Below are positions 53,816 to 63,803 of a stretch of 64,000 nucleotides of DNA, in pieces (the stretch's first letter is position 1; each line of letters starts with the position of its first letter). Origin of the DNA: Sphingopyxis flava (GTDB lineage Bacteria > Pseudomonadota > Alphaproteobacteria > Sphingomonadales > Sphingomonadaceae). A program made the position numbers and the translations under genes. Below the pieces are notes generated by a model. That model was not told the DNA's origin. It ran no database searches and saw only the letters and a program-made list of their open reading frames with translations. The DNA is taken from the NCBI RefSeq assembly GCF_900168005.1, contig NZ_FUYP01000001.1:1-64000 (forward strand). Reading direction: 5' to 3'.

Positions 53816-54718
53816 ATGACGATCAATTTTGACGGACGCGTGGCCATAGTGACCGGCGCCGGCGGCGGGCTCGGCCGCGCATATGGGCTCGAACTGGCGC
53901 GGCGCGGGGCAAAGGTGGTCGTCAACGACCTTGGCGGTGCGCGCGATGGTACCGGGCATTCGGACGCAGCGCTCGAGGTGGTCGAGGAAATCCGCGCCGC
54001 GGGCGGCACCGCCATGTCGAACGGCGGCAGTGTTACCGAATATGAGCAGATGGCCGAAATGGTCGCAAAGGCGAAGGAAGAATGGGGCGGCGTCCACATT
54101 CTGATCAACAATGCCGGAATCCTGCGCGACAAGAGCTTCGCCAAGATGACAATGGAGGATTTCGACCTCGTCGTGAAGGTCCACCTCATCGGCAGCGCCA
54201 ACGTCACCAAGGCATGCTGGGACCTGATGCGCGAACAGGCCTATGGTCGTATCCTGATGACCGCCTCGTCGACCGGGCTCTACGGCAATTTTGGCCAGGC
54301 GAATTACGGGGCGGCGAAGCTCGGCCTCGCAGGGCTGACCAAGACGCTTCACCTTGAAGGCGCAAAATATAATATCCGCTGCAACACCATCGCACCGGTT
54401 GCCGGAACGCGCATGACCGAAGACATCTTCCCGCCCGAGCTGTTCGAAAAGTTCACACCGGAAAATGTCGTGCCCGCGGCGCTCTTTCTCGTCAGCGAGG
54501 ATGCCCCCACGAACATGATCGTCGGCGCAGGCGCGGGGGCCTATCACGCGGCCTATGTCACTGCGACGCCTGGCGTCGCGCTCCCCGACGACGAGCGCAC
54601 CCCCGAAGGCATTGCCGCGGCGTGGGACAAGATCACCGACCGCACCGGCGAGATCGTCCCGCAATCGGGCAGCGAACAGTCGATGATCGTGATGAAGGCG
54701 CTGCAGGCGCTCGGCTAA
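53816..54718 (+). CDS. Short-chain dehydrogenase, (3R)-hydroxyacyl-CoA dehydrogenase (MFE-2-like)
   Basis: This 300-residue NAD(P)-dependent SDR matches the (3R)-hydroxyacyl-CoA dehydrogenase domain of peroxisomal MFE-2. The glycine motif is TGAGGGLGRAYGLELARRGAKVVVNDLGG (about 13-41), NNAG lies near 97, and the Ser-Tyr-Lys triad is in ASSTGLYGNFGQANYGAAK near 151-169. It probably acts in fatty-acid or steroid beta-oxidation. GGGAG precedes ATG 53816. A long hairpin follows its stop. Confidence 0.87.
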   Translation: MTINFDGRVAIVTGAGGGLGRAYGLELARRGAKVVVNDLGGARDGTGHSDAALEVVEEIRAAGGTAMSNGGSVTEYEQMAEMVAKAKEEWGGVHILINNAGILRDKSFAKMTMEDFDLVVKVHLIGSANVTKACWDLMREQAYGRILMTASSTGLYGNFGQANYGAAKLGLAGLTKTLHLEGAKYNIRCNTIAPVAGTRMTEDIFPPELFEKFTPENVVPAALFLVSEDAPTNMIVGAGAGAYHAAYVTATPGVALPDDERTPEGIAAAWDKITDRTGEIVPQSGSEQSMIVMKALQALG

Positions 54719-54723
54719 AGCGG

Positions 54724-54779
54724 GTGGGTCCTCTGCCAAGCAGGAACGCCGGGGCGGCGATCCTGCTTGGGGGACCCAC
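54724..54779. terminator. Long imperfect hairpin after the SDR gene
   Basis: GTGGGTCC plus CCAAGCAGGA (54724-54745) pair with TCCTGCTTGG plus GGACCCAC (54761-54779), giving two helices of 10 and 8 bp separated by a small internal loop. It starts 5 bases after the stop codon. It is a likely terminator without T-run, or a member of a palindromic repeat family. Confidence 0.55.
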
Positions 54780-54881
54780 GAGTATGAAATAAGCTCGAGC
54801 GGCAGCCGCGATCGATTACCGTGCTGGGGCCAATGTGGCGCGGCTGACCCTGACACCGGCGCACGTCTTGTCTGACTTATC

Positions 54882-54899
54882 GTATTGCATCAGCAATAC
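54882..54899. promoter_or_regulatory. Inverted repeat upstream of the DUF2157-like gene
   Basis: GTATTGC (54882-54888) and GCAATAC (54893-54899) pair perfectly around ATCA, 55 bp before the start at 54954. The size and symmetry suit an operator for a dimeric regulator such as a TetR or GntR type; no regulator gene is adjacent. Confidence 0.45.
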
Positions 54900-54953
54900 A
54901 GCTATGACATACTCCGAGCGGGGCAAGGGGATCGGTCTAGAAGGACGACCCCG

Positions 54954-56018
54954 ATGTATAGCGAAAGCGACCTGCAGGCTGCGGTCGATGCAAGAGTGTT
55001 GACGCCGGAGGCCGCCGCGGCTTTCCGGTCGCACATCGCGTCGGTTCGCGCCGCCCCCGGTGCCGATGAGGAGCATTTCCGCCTCATCACCGGATTCAAC
55101 GATATCTTTGTCAGCATCGCCGCGGTGATCCTCCTCGTCGCCGTCGCATGGATCGGAGAGTCGATCCACAAAGCGCTCGCGGGCGCGTTTGTCGCGGCGT
55201 CGGCATGGTTTCTCGCCGAATATTTCACGCGCAAGCGTCGCATGGCGCTTCCGAGCATCGTGCTGATGCTCGCCTTTGCCGGCGGGGTCGCCGCGACCAT
55301 GATCGGCTTCCTCGTTGAACATGGCGAAGCCCTCTTCGGCAAGAACCCGGGCGAGACAGTCGCTACCCTGCTTGGCGGCGGCATCGCGCTCGTCACCGCG
55401 GGCGCGACCTGGCTGCACTGGAAGCGCTTCATGGTGCCGATCACCGTCGCGGCGGGAACGGCTGCTCTTGCGGCGACTGCGGTGGCTCTGATCCTCTCGC
55501 TCACCGGTGTCCCACAAAATTCGCAGACGCTTGTGATGGCGCTGGTGCTCGTCGCCGGGCTCGGCGTTTTCGCGCTCGCCATGTGGTGGGACCGTAGCGA
55601 CCGGGCGCGGCAGACGCGCCGTAGCGACGTTGCCTTCTGGCTTCATCTGCTTGCGGCGCCGATGGTCGCGCATCCGATCTTCCATCTGCTTGGCGTGACG
55701 CAGGGCGACAATATCTCAAGCGGCGCGGCGGTGATGGTCGTGGCCATCTATGTGCTGTTCGGGCTGATCGCGCTCGCGATCGATCGGCGAGCGCTGCTCG
55801 TCTCCGCGCTCGCCTATGTGCTCTTCGCGCTGACCCAGCTCTTCCAGACCTTCGGCGCGGTCGAGCTCAACGTCGCACTGACCGCCTTCGTGATCGGTTC
55901 GGCGCTGCTGCTGCTTTCGGCTTTCTGGCAGAATGCGCGTGCCGCGGTGGTCGGGATGCTGCCCGCCAATCTTGCGAGCCAGCTACCAGCGACGGTCAGC
56001 CCGCAACCAGCTTCATAA
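54954..56018 (+). CDS. DUF2157-like polytopic membrane protein
   Basis: The 354-residue protein begins with a short soluble segment (YSESDLQAAVDARVLTPEAAAAFRSHIAS) typical of the DUF2157 N terminus. It is followed by about ten hydrophobic segments from 50 to 335. It lies in the inner membrane; function unknown. AAGGACG precedes ATG 54954. Its last 23 bases overlap the 3' end of the convergent DUF2794 gene. Confidence 0.72.
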   Translation: MYSESDLQAAVDARVLTPEAAAAFRSHIASVRAAPGADEEHFRLITGFNDIFVSIAAVILLVAVAWIGESIHKALAGAFVAASAWFLAEYFTRKRRMALPSIVLMLAFAGGVAATMIGFLVEHGEALFGKNPGETVATLLGGGIALVTAGATWLHWKRFMVPITVAAGTAALAATAVALILSLTGVPQNSQTLVMALVLVAGLGVFALAMWWDRSDRARQTRRSDVAFWLHLLAAPMVAHPIFHLLGVTQGDNISSGAAVMVVAIYVLFGLIALAIDRRALLVSALAYVLFALTQLFQTFGAVELNVALTAFVIGSALLLLSAFWQNARAAVVGMLPANLASQLPATVSPQPAS

Positions 56019-56343
56019 GCTTGCGTTCAACGGGGGCGAGCACATTCGATAGCTCGTCCCCGCGCTTCAGGATCGCCCCGCCCTCGGAGACCAGGGACCA
56101 CATGCCCTGACGGCTTCGCAAGGCGGGGCGCTTTTCGATGCGATACTCGGGGCGCTCGGAGGTCCGCCGAAAGGCAGAAAAGATCGCGACCTCGCGCTGG
56201 AAATCCATCGCGTAGTCGCGCCACTTTCCTGCCGCGACCATGCGTCCGTAAAGATCGAGAATACGGGTCAACTCGTGCCGGTCGAAGCCCGTCTGAAGCG
56301 GTGCCGCGCGGAGCGTGGGCGACAGAGGTGTCACCGTCCCCAT
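55996..56343 (-). CDS. DUF2794 protein
   Basis: The 115-residue protein matches DUF2794, a small soluble family mostly of alphaproteobacteria: FDRHELTRILDLYGRMVAAGKWRDYAMDF and IEKRPALRSRQGMWSLVSEGGAILKRGDEL. Function unknown. Its ATG shares one base with the cysE stop (TGATG), so the two are translationally coupled. It overlaps the convergent membrane-protein gene by 23 bases. Confidence 0.85.
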   Translation of the reverse strand: MGTVTPLSPTLRAAPLQTGFDRHELTRILDLYGRMVAAGKWRDYAMDFQREVAIFSAFRRTSERPEYRIEKRPALRSRQGMWSLVSEGGAILKRGDELSNVLAPVERKLMKLVAG

Positions 56344-57056
56344 CAGGCGCGCGTCCGGCTCCCTTTCCGCCGCGATGTGTCATTGCCCTCGGCATCGCGC
56401 TCGGCGATCAGCGCTGCGAGCTGCTTTTGCAGCTGCTCAAGCTGGCACTGAAGGATCTCGATCTTCTGCGTCGCGGGATCGAAGGTCTCGCTGCACGGCG
56501 TGCCATAAGGCACGAACTCGCGCGCATATTCAGCAGCGTCGACCAGAGTGGAGCGCGCGGGGATGCCGACCATCACCGCGCCTTCCGGCACGTCCTTGGT
56601 CACCACCGCATTGGCGCCGATGCGCGCGCGCGCGTGAACGGTGACGGGTCCCAGGATCTGCGCGCCGGAGCCCACGATCACGTCGTCGGCGAGCGTCGGG
56701 TGACGCTTGCCGCCGATGCCATTGGCAGGGTCTGTACCGCCGAGCGTCACGTCCTGGTAGATGGAGACATTATCGCCGATCTCTGCGGTTTCGCCGATGA
56801 CGACCCCGAAGCCATGGTCGATGAAGAGGTGGCGGCCGATCTTCGCGCCTGGATGTATGTCGATCCCGGTGAGCCAGCGCGCAAGATGATTGACAAAACG
56901 CGCGAGGAAAAACAGGTCCGCCTCGAACAGCCAGTGCGCAACGCGGTGCATGCCGACCGCGAGCAGCCCCGGGTAGAGGAGGATTTCCCAGCGCGACCGC
57001 GGCGCAGGGTCGCGCGCCTTGATCGAATCGAGATAGGCGACCAGCCCGTTGAACAT
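56343..57056 (-). CDS. cysE: Serine O-acetyltransferase
   Basis: CysE makes O-acetylserine, the carbon skeleton for cysteine. It is 237 residues, the short SAT form. The N-terminal helical region is followed by the left-handed beta-helix of hexapeptide repeats (GIDIHPGAKIGRHLFIDHGFGVVIGETAEIGDNVSIYQDVTLGG near 64-107) with catalytic His and Asp in FIDHG. The C terminus is a 40-residue coiled-coil-like charged tail, longer than usual. It is co-translated with DUF2794; no cysK is adjacent. Confidence 0.95.
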   Translation of the reverse strand: MFNGLVAYLDSIKARDPAPRSRWEILLYPGLLAVGMHRVAHWLFEADLFFLARFVNHLARWLTGIDIHPGAKIGRHLFIDHGFGVVIGETAEIGDNVSIYQDVTLGGTDPANGIGGKRHPTLADDVIVGSGAQILGPVTVHARARIGANAVVTKDVPEGAVMVGIPARSTLVDAAEYAREFVPYGTPCSETFDPATQKIEILQCQLEQLQKQLAALIAERDAEGNDTSRRKGSRTRA

Positions 57057-57138
57057 AGAATGTCCCCTGCGACCCTGTGTTTCGCCGCAAGATAGAGGTT
57101 GGCGGACCCTATTTCCAGCCCTGGCAGAGATTATTCGA

Positions 57139-57780
57139 TCAGCGGCCGATGAGCCCGATGCGCAGCAGCAGCAACCCTTCGCGGCGCCAATGGCGCTCGC
57201 CTGCGCTCGCCGCGATCGCCCCTGCCCAGCGATCGAGCATCAGCAAGGCGCGCATTCCTGCAAATGCCGCACGCGGCAAGGCGGGCTCGTCGCAGGCGGC
57301 CGCGAACAGGTCGCGCGCTGCGCTTTCCTCCTCCTGGAGCACCGCACCCCAGACGAGGCCCCATCGGCTTCCCGCCGCCTCCGCGCCGCCCGAAAGGCGG
57401 AACAGCTCCGCCCCGAAAACTCGCGCGCAATCCAGGCGTGCCGGGGCGCCGTCGGCCAGGAGCGCGGCTTCGGCAGCATCGACAAGCGCGGCGAGCTCGC
57501 CCTTTCCGGCCCAGGTCGCCTGCAACTCGGCGAGCAGCGGCTCGCCCTTCGGCAGTGCGGCGGGATCGCTTGCCAGCATCGCCATCATGTCACGCCACCA
57601 AGCCAGCTTGATCTGCCCGATCATCGGCTCGCGCGCATCCCGAAGCAGCTTGGTGAGCCGCTCGGCAAGCGCCCACAGCCCAGCGAGCGCCGCGCGCCGC
57701 GCGCGCGGCGCCGCGACCATCACGCGCGGATCGCGAAGGTCCGGGTAGCGGCTTTCAAGGGGTTCAGCTTGAGCTGTCAT
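57139..57780 (-). CDS. Squalene/phytoene-synthase-like protein
   Basis: The 213-residue protein matches the trans-isoprenyl diphosphate synthase head-to-head family in the segment ALAERLTKLLRDAREPMIGQIKLAWWRDM, near 39-67. It lacks the two DxxxD motifs needed for squalene or phytoene synthesis, and is shorter than those enzymes. It is closer to NDUFAF6-type proteins linked to respiratory complex I assembly. Catalysis is doubtful. It is a single gene upstream of pdhB on the same strand. Confidence 0.7.
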   Translation of the reverse strand: MTAQAEPLESRYPDLRDPRVMVAAPRARRAALAGLWALAERLTKLLRDAREPMIGQIKLAWWRDMMAMLASDPAALPKGEPLLAELQATWAGKGELAALVDAAEAALLADGAPARLDCARVFGAELFRLSGGAEAAGSRWGLVWGAVLQEEESAARDLFAAACDEPALPRAAFAGMRALLMLDRWAGAIAASAGERHWRREGLLLLRIGLIGR

Positions 57781-57828
57781 CTTCGCCCTGCGTTATAACG
57801 AAACGCACGCGATTAAAACGGGCGCGCC

Positions 57829-57868
57829 CCGAGCTTGCCGAAAAGCCGGTTCTTCTCGGCAAGCTCGG
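57829..57868 (-). terminator. Terminator of the pdh operon
   Basis: CCGAGCTTGCCGA (57829-57841) and TCGGCAAGCTCGG (57856-57868) form a perfect 13-bp stem. Read on the minus strand it begins 30 bases after the pdhB stop and is followed, after a GC stretch, by CGTTTTAATC. It probably ends the pdhA-pdhB transcript. Confidence 0.65.
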
Positions 57869-57898
57869 TGCGAGCGGATTTGGGTGCGGCGCTGAAAA

Positions 57899-59287
57899 TC
57901 AGCTCCGGTTGCACACAGCCTTGGCCGCCGCGATCACACGCGAGGTGTCGACGAGCGCCGCCTTTTCAAGATTGGCAGCGTAAGGCAGCGGCACGTTCTC
58001 GTTGCAGACACGCGTTACCGGGGCATCGAGGTCGTCGAAACCTTGCTCCATCGCGACCATCGCGAGTTCGCTGGCGATCGAGCAGACCGGCCAGCCTTCC
58101 TCGACGATGACGAGGCGATTCGTCTTCTTCAGGCTCGCCAGAACGGTCGCCGTGTCGAGCGGACGCAGAGTCCGAAGATCGATGACCTCAGCCTCGATCC
58201 CCTCGGCGGCCAGCGTGTCGGCAGCTTCGAGCGCGAGCCCGACGCCGATCGAGTAGCTAACGATTGTGACGTCGCGGCCTTCGCGCATAATTCGGGCCTT
58301 GCCGATCGGCAGCACGAAATCCTCAACCTCGGGGACATCGAAACTGCGGCCGTAAAGAAGCTCGTTCTCGAGAAAGACGACAGGATCTTCGCTGCGTATC
58401 GCGGCCTTCAGCAGGCCCTTTGCATCGGCCGCATCATAGGGCGCGATCACAATGAGACCCGGAACGCTCGCATACCAGGGCGCATAATTCTGACTGTGCT
58501 GCGCCGCGACGCGGCTCGCAGCGCCATTGGGACCGCGAAATACGATCGGACAGCGCATCTGGCCGCCCGACATGTAGTTGGTCTTCGCTGCCGAGTTGAT
58601 GATGTGGTCGATCGCCTGCATCGCGAAGTTGAAGGTCATGAACTCGATGATCGGCCGAAGACCGCCCATCGCAGCGCCGGTGCCGAGGCCGGCAAAGCCA
58701 TATTCGGTGATCGGCGTGTCGACGACCCGCTTGGCGCCGAACTCGTCGAGCAGGCCCTGGGTGACCTTGTAGGCACCCTGATATTCGGCGACCTCTTCGC
58801 CCATCACGAAGATGCGCTCATCCTTGCGCATTTCCTCGGCCATGGCGTCGCGCAGCGCTTCGCGCACGGTCAGGCGCTGCATGGCGGTGCCTTGCGGGAT
58901 GTCCGGATCGGACGCCCGTTCACTTGCCACAGGCTTCTCGGCGACAGGAGCGGGTGGCGGCGTCGGAGCGGGCTCTGCTGCCTCGACGTCTGCAGCCGGA
59001 GCGGGAGCGGGAGCCGGCGCTGCCGCAGGCGCGGCGGCATCCTCGCCCTCGCCCGCGATCGTCGCGATCACGGTTCCCACCTTGACGCTGTCGGTGCCCT
59101 CGGGAACCAGGATCGAGGCGATGGTGCCCTCGTCAACGGCTTCAAACTCCATTGTCGCCTTGTCGGTCTCGATCTCTGCGAGAATGTCGCCCGACTTCAC
59201 CGTATCGCCTTCCTTGACGAGCCACTTGGCGAGCGTGCCCTCTTCCATCGTCGGCGACAGCGCCGGCATCTTCAATTCGATCGGCAT
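57899..59287 (-). CDS. pdhB: Pyruvate dehydrogenase E1 beta subunit with N-terminal lipoyl domain
   Basis: PdhB with PdhA forms the thiamine-dependent E1 of pyruvate dehydrogenase. This 462-residue form carries a lipoyl domain at 1-80 ([20 protein letters not shown]; lipoyl lysine in [13 protein letters not shown]), an Ala/Pro linker at about 84-130 and the E1 beta domain from about 140 ([20 protein letters not shown]). Lipoyl-bearing E1 beta is a known alphaproteobacterial arrangement. ATG 59287 lies 1 bp after the pdhA stop; a start further upstream would run into pdhA. Confidence 0.96.
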   Translation of the reverse strand: MPIELKMPALSPTMEEGTLAKWLVKEGDTVKSGDILAEIETDKATMEFEAVDEGTIASILVPEGTDSVKVGTVIATIAGEGEDAAAPAAAPAPAPAPAADVEAAEPAPTPPPAPVAEKPVASERASDPDIPQGTAMQRLTVREALRDAMAEEMRKDERIFVMGEEVAEYQGAYKVTQGLLDEFGAKRVVDTPITEYGFAGLGTGAAMGGLRPIIEFMTFNFAMQAIDHIINSAAKTNYMSGGQMRCPIVFRGPNGAASRVAAQHSQNYAPWYASVPGLIVIAPYDAADAKGLLKAAIRSEDPVVFLENELLYGRSFDVPEVEDFVLPIGKARIMREGRDVTIVSYSIGVGLALEAADTLAAEGIEAEVIDLRTLRPLDTATVLASLKKTNRLVIVEEGWPVCSIASELAMVAMEQGFDDLDAPVTRVCNENVPLPYAANLEKAALVDTSRVIAAAKAVCNRS

Positions 59288-59288
59288 T

Positions 59289-60362
59289 TCAATATTGCTC
59301 CACCAGCACGTCGGTATAGAGTTCGGAAAGGTCGGGCTCGGGCGCGCTTTCGGCAAAGTCCGCCGCGTCGCTCACAATCTGGCGGATCTCCTTGTCGATC
59401 TCCTTGAACTTGTCTTCGCCGATGCCAGCGTCCTGCATCAGCTTTTTGAGATGTTCGATCGCGTCGCTCTTGTCGCGCACCGCCTGGACTTCCTCGCGGC
59501 TGCGATATTTTGCGGGGTCGGACATCGAGTGACCGCGATAGCGATAGGTCTTGAGCTCAAGGAGGATCGGCCCCTTGCCCGCGCGCACCCAGTCGAGTGC
59601 AGCTTCCGCCGCGCCGCGCACCGCGAGCACGTCCATGCCGTCGACCTGCATGCCGGGAATGCGGAAGCTCTCGCCGCGGCGATAGAGCTGATCTTCGGCC
59701 GATGAGCGATTGACCGAGGTGCCCATCGCATATTGGTTGTTCTCGATCACGAAAATGATCGGCAGTTTCCAGAGCTCAGCCATGTTGAAGCTCTCATAGA
59801 CCTGGCCCTGATTCGCCGCGCCGTCGCCGAAATAGGCCATGGCCACGCCGCCGTCGCCGCGATATTTGTGGGCAAAGGCAAGGCCGGTGCCAAGCGGAAC
59901 CTGCGCGCCGACAATGCCGTGTCCGCCATAGAATTTATGCTCGACGCTGAACATGTGCATCGAGCCGCCCTTGCCCTTCGAGATGCCGGCCTGGCGCCCC
60001 GTCAGCTCGGCCATGATGACCTTGGGGTCGATGCCATAGGCGAGCATATGGCCGTGATCGCGGTAGCCGGTGATCACACTGTCCTTGTCGCCGTCGAGCG
60101 CCGACTGCAGGCCCACTGCGACAGCTTCCTGGCCGATATAAAGGTGACAGAAGCCGCCGATCAGGCCCAGACCATAGAGCTGGCCGGCCTTCTCCTCGAA
60201 GCGGCGGATCAGCAGCATCTCGCGATAGAATTTTTCGAGTTCCTCGGGCGACGCCTCATAGGGCGCAGGGTCGCGGGGCTTCTCGCGGTTCGGCGTGGGA
60301 GCGGGGGTGGAGGCGGACATTTTTTTTTGCGCGGCGGCGTTGCGCGCGGGTGCTTTGGCCAA
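59289..60362 (-). CDS. pdhA: Pyruvate dehydrogenase E1 alpha subunit
   Basis: PdhA binds thiamine diphosphate and decarboxylates pyruvate. It is 357 residues. The TPP motif begins [20 protein letters not shown] and ends [10 protein letters not shown] (about 173-210); the phosphorylation-loop-like [19 protein letters not shown] lies near 283. The start is TTG 60362, with AAAGGAA 8 bases upstream. ATG 60320 is in frame just after a run of nine A residues in the coding strand. The E2/E3 genes are not in this window. Confidence 0.95.
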   Translation of the reverse strand: MAKAPARNAAAQKKMSASTPAPTPNREKPRDPAPYEASPEELEKFYREMLLIRRFEEKAGQLYGLGLIGGFCHLYIGQEAVAVGLQSALDGDKDSVITGYRDHGHMLAYGIDPKVIMAELTGRQAGISKGKGGSMHMFSVEHKFYGGHGIVGAQVPLGTGLAFAHKYRGDGGVAMAYFGDGAANQGQVYESFNMAELWKLPIIFVIENNQYAMGTSVNRSSAEDQLYRRGESFRIPGMQVDGMDVLAVRGAAEAALDWVRAGKGPILLELKTYRYRGHSMSDPAKYRSREEVQAVRDKSDAIEHLKKLMQDAGIGEDKFKEIDKEIRQIVSDAADFAESAPEPDLSELYTDVLVEQY

Positions 60363-60514
60363 GGCGATTTCCTTTGCGTTTAGCCGTTACGGCAAGGCTC
60401 CCTATAGGAGCGCCCCGCCCCATTTGGCAACTTTCGCCGGGACCGCCAGAGGACGGCGCTCTACGTATGCAATTTCTGCAATCGAAACCGCTGTATTCGG
60501 CCATTGTTCCCGCG

Positions 60515-60541
60515 GCACGATTGCATTTCGTGCAATCGTGC
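60515..60541. promoter_or_regulatory. Large inverted repeat upstream of pdhA
   Basis: GCACGATTGCA (60515-60525) and TGCAATCGTGC (60531-60541) pair perfectly around TTTCG. They lie in the 218-bp gap between ftsB and pdhA. A related half-site, TTTCTGCAATCG, occurs at 60473-60484. It may be an operator for pdhA, or alternatively a terminator of ftsB, though no T-run follows. Confidence 0.5.
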
Positions 60542-60580
60542 GCGACCGGCAGGGGACCCCGCGCCGGAGCTGGCCTGTCC

Positions 60581-60907
60581 TCAGGGCCTCTTAGCCCCCT
60601 CCATCGGGATTGCGATTTCGTCGGGGTGCATCACGCCTAGCTTTTCTCGCACATATTCGTCGGCGAGATCCGGGTCGACGCGGCGGCGGTCGAGCAGGTT
60701 GACGCGGTTCTGGAGCTCGTTCTGCTTCTTGGTCAATTCGCTCAGCACGACGCGCTTCTTCTCGACCGACTGACTATAATCGCCCCAGGCGTAGAGGCCG
60801 GTCGGACCGAAGATAATATAACCGATCATCGCCGCCACCGCGATCACCGCGATCGTCGGACCGATGGCCCGATCTACCGATTTGCGGAATTTGTGGCGCT
60901 GCGTCAT
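60581..60907 (-). CDS. ftsB: Septum formation initiator FtsB/DivIC
   Basis: FtsB is a single-pass division protein that bridges FtsL and FtsQ. The 108-residue protein has a membrane segment at about 17-37 (IAVIAVAAMIGYIIFGPTGL) and a coiled coil at about 45-75 (SQSVEKKRVVLSELTKKQNELQNRV). The C-terminal domain ends EYVREKLGVMHPDEIAIPM, matching the family pattern. It sits between eno and pdhA, a conserved alphaproteobacterial order. Confidence 0.9.
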   Translation of the reverse strand: MTQRHKFRKSVDRAIGPTIAVIAVAAMIGYIIFGPTGLYAWGDYSQSVEKKRVVLSELTKKQNELQNRVNLLDRRRVDPDLADEYVREKLGVMHPDEIAIPMEGAKRP

Positions 60908-60959
60908 CAGCGCCTTGAATCAGAGTTGATTCGCGGCGTCAAGCGGGATGCGGCGGTTT

Positions 60960-61691
60960 TCAGAGCATCGGGCCTGCAACCGCCGCGGCAACCGCTCGAA
61001 AGGGCGACGAGGCGAAAGCGAAGACCTCCACGAGGTGCAGCGCTACCATCGCACCGCCGACCTGCACATAAATGCGATGCGGGCGTCCATATCGCAGCGC
61101 GTCAGCGAGCATCGCAACCAGGATCAGCGAGTCGGCGAGCAGCACCGAATAGAGAAAAAGCGGATTGCCGACTTCCGGAAAATAATGGCGGAAGCGAAAC
61201 CAGGCGGGGCCGAGCGAACCGATGAAGGCCAGCAGCATGAGCCGCTTGTGAAATTCGGGCCGTCGACGAAAATGGAGCGCCGCCGCGACAAGAGCTGCAA
61301 AGACGGCCATCTCGATCTGCACGACAAGCAATTCGCCTTGCGCCGCAGCCAGATCACCTGCCGCCGCCGTCCGGCGCGCCGCCAGCGTCGCGACGGCAAT
61401 GGTCGATACCACGACGCCTGCAGCGAGCGCCGCCCCGGCCCCGCCCAACCGTCGGTGCCGTTCCACCCTTTGCCGATGGATGTGCAGGGCCTGGGCCAGA
61501 AAAAAGGCGACCCAGCCAAAAAGCAGAGCCGCGTGAGCATAAATGGCAGGATGCGCCCGAAAGGCGCCGGTGAGCAGCGGCAGAAAGAACGTCTTGGCGA
61601 ACCCCACCAGCGCGGCCGCCGCCCCGACCCATGCGAGCCCCAGGAACAGCCGCGAGCGCGGGGCGGTTGATGTCCCTTTCTTCAACGGCAA
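60960..61691 (-). CDS. Polytopic membrane protein of unknown function
   Basis: The 243-residue protein has about seven hydrophobic segments with few charges, and conserved-looking His and Arg residues (HIHRQRVERHRRLG; RRPEFHKRLMLLAF). The start appears to be TTG 61691 after a G-run, with no better in-frame codon, so it is uncertain. It lies between eno and ftsB on the same strand. It resembles uncharacterised heptahelical proteins of proteobacteria, but I do not recognise the family. Confidence 0.7.
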   Translation of the reverse strand: MPLKKGTSTAPRSRLFLGLAWVGAAAALVGFAKTFFLPLLTGAFRAHPAIYAHAALLFGWVAFFLAQALHIHRQRVERHRRLGGAGAALAAGVVVSTIAVATLAARRTAAAGDLAAAQGELLVVQIEMAVFAALVAAALHFRRRPEFHKRLMLLAFIGSLGPAWFRFRHYFPEVGNPLFLYSVLLADSLILVAMLADALRYGRPHRIYVQVGGAMVALHLVEVFAFASSPFRAVAAAVAGPML

Positions 61692-61768
61692 ACCCCCCGC
61701 TTGCTTCGCGAGGGCTCAGTCCTAAACATCGGGGAGGCGTTCGCAACCCCCGCACGCTCGCTCCGCGT

Positions 61769-63172
<1,404 letters not shown>

Positions 63173-63247
63173 CTATATATTCTGACAGGACCAAAAAGGG
63201 GTGCGCACGACCGGCAGGCGTGATGCCCGGAACGAGAAGAGGACAAG

Positions 63248-63799
63248 ATGATGGCAAAGGCCGCAACTCCCGCCACGAAGAAAGCCGCTGCACCCCGCCC
63301 CAAGGCGCCTGCCAAGGCGGGCGCGACCAAGGCGGCTCCCGCCGTCAAGCCCGCTACCGTCAAAGCTGCGAAAGAGCGCCCGATCCGCGACCAGCTCGCC
63401 GCGACGCGCGACACCATCAAATCCGAAGCCTCGAAGAAGGCCGCCTCGTTGAAAGGCGAAGCATCGACGCTGGCTGGCCAGGCTTCTGCGAAAGCGCGCG
63501 ATGCGGCGAGCCGGGGCAAGGACAAGGCTGCCGAAGCCGTCGGTAGCCTTGCCAAGATGCTCGAGGACAGCGCCGGCACCGTCGACAGCAAATTCGGCAA
63601 GCAATATGGCGACTATGCCCGCTCCGCTGCCTCGACCGTGGCAGGCCTGGCCTCTACGCTCGACCAGAAGGATCTTGACGAACTTGCCGCGTCCACGCGC
63701 GACTTTGTCAAGAAAAGCCCGGCGGTCGCCGTTGGCGCCGCCGCCGTGCTCGGCTTCGTGCTCGCCCGCATGCTGAAGGGCGGACCGAACAACGGCTGA
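63248..63799 (+). CDS. Lys/Ala-rich DUF883-like membrane-anchored protein
   Basis: The 183-residue protein has a Lys/Ala/Pro-rich, histone H1-like N-terminal third (1-50). A helical middle follows (RDQLAATRDTIKSEASKKAA and following), then a C-terminal membrane segment at about 158-178 (SPAVAVGAAAVLGFVLARML). The helical part and C-terminal anchor resemble the ElaB/YqjD (DUF883) stress proteins that bind ribosomes at the membrane. The basic N terminus could bind nucleic acid; this is inference. GAGG precedes ATG 63248. It is 5 bp upstream of a holin-like gene. Confidence 0.75.
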   Translation: MMAKAATPATKKAAAPRPKAPAKAGATKAAPAVKPATVKAAKERPIRDQLAATRDTIKSEASKKAASLKGEASTLAGQASAKARDAASRGKDKAAEAVGSLAKMLEDSAGTVDSKFGKQYGDYARSAASTVAGLASTLDQKDLDELAASTRDFVKKSPAVAVGAAAVLGFVLARMLKGGPNNG

Positions 63800-63803
63800 T
63801 CCC

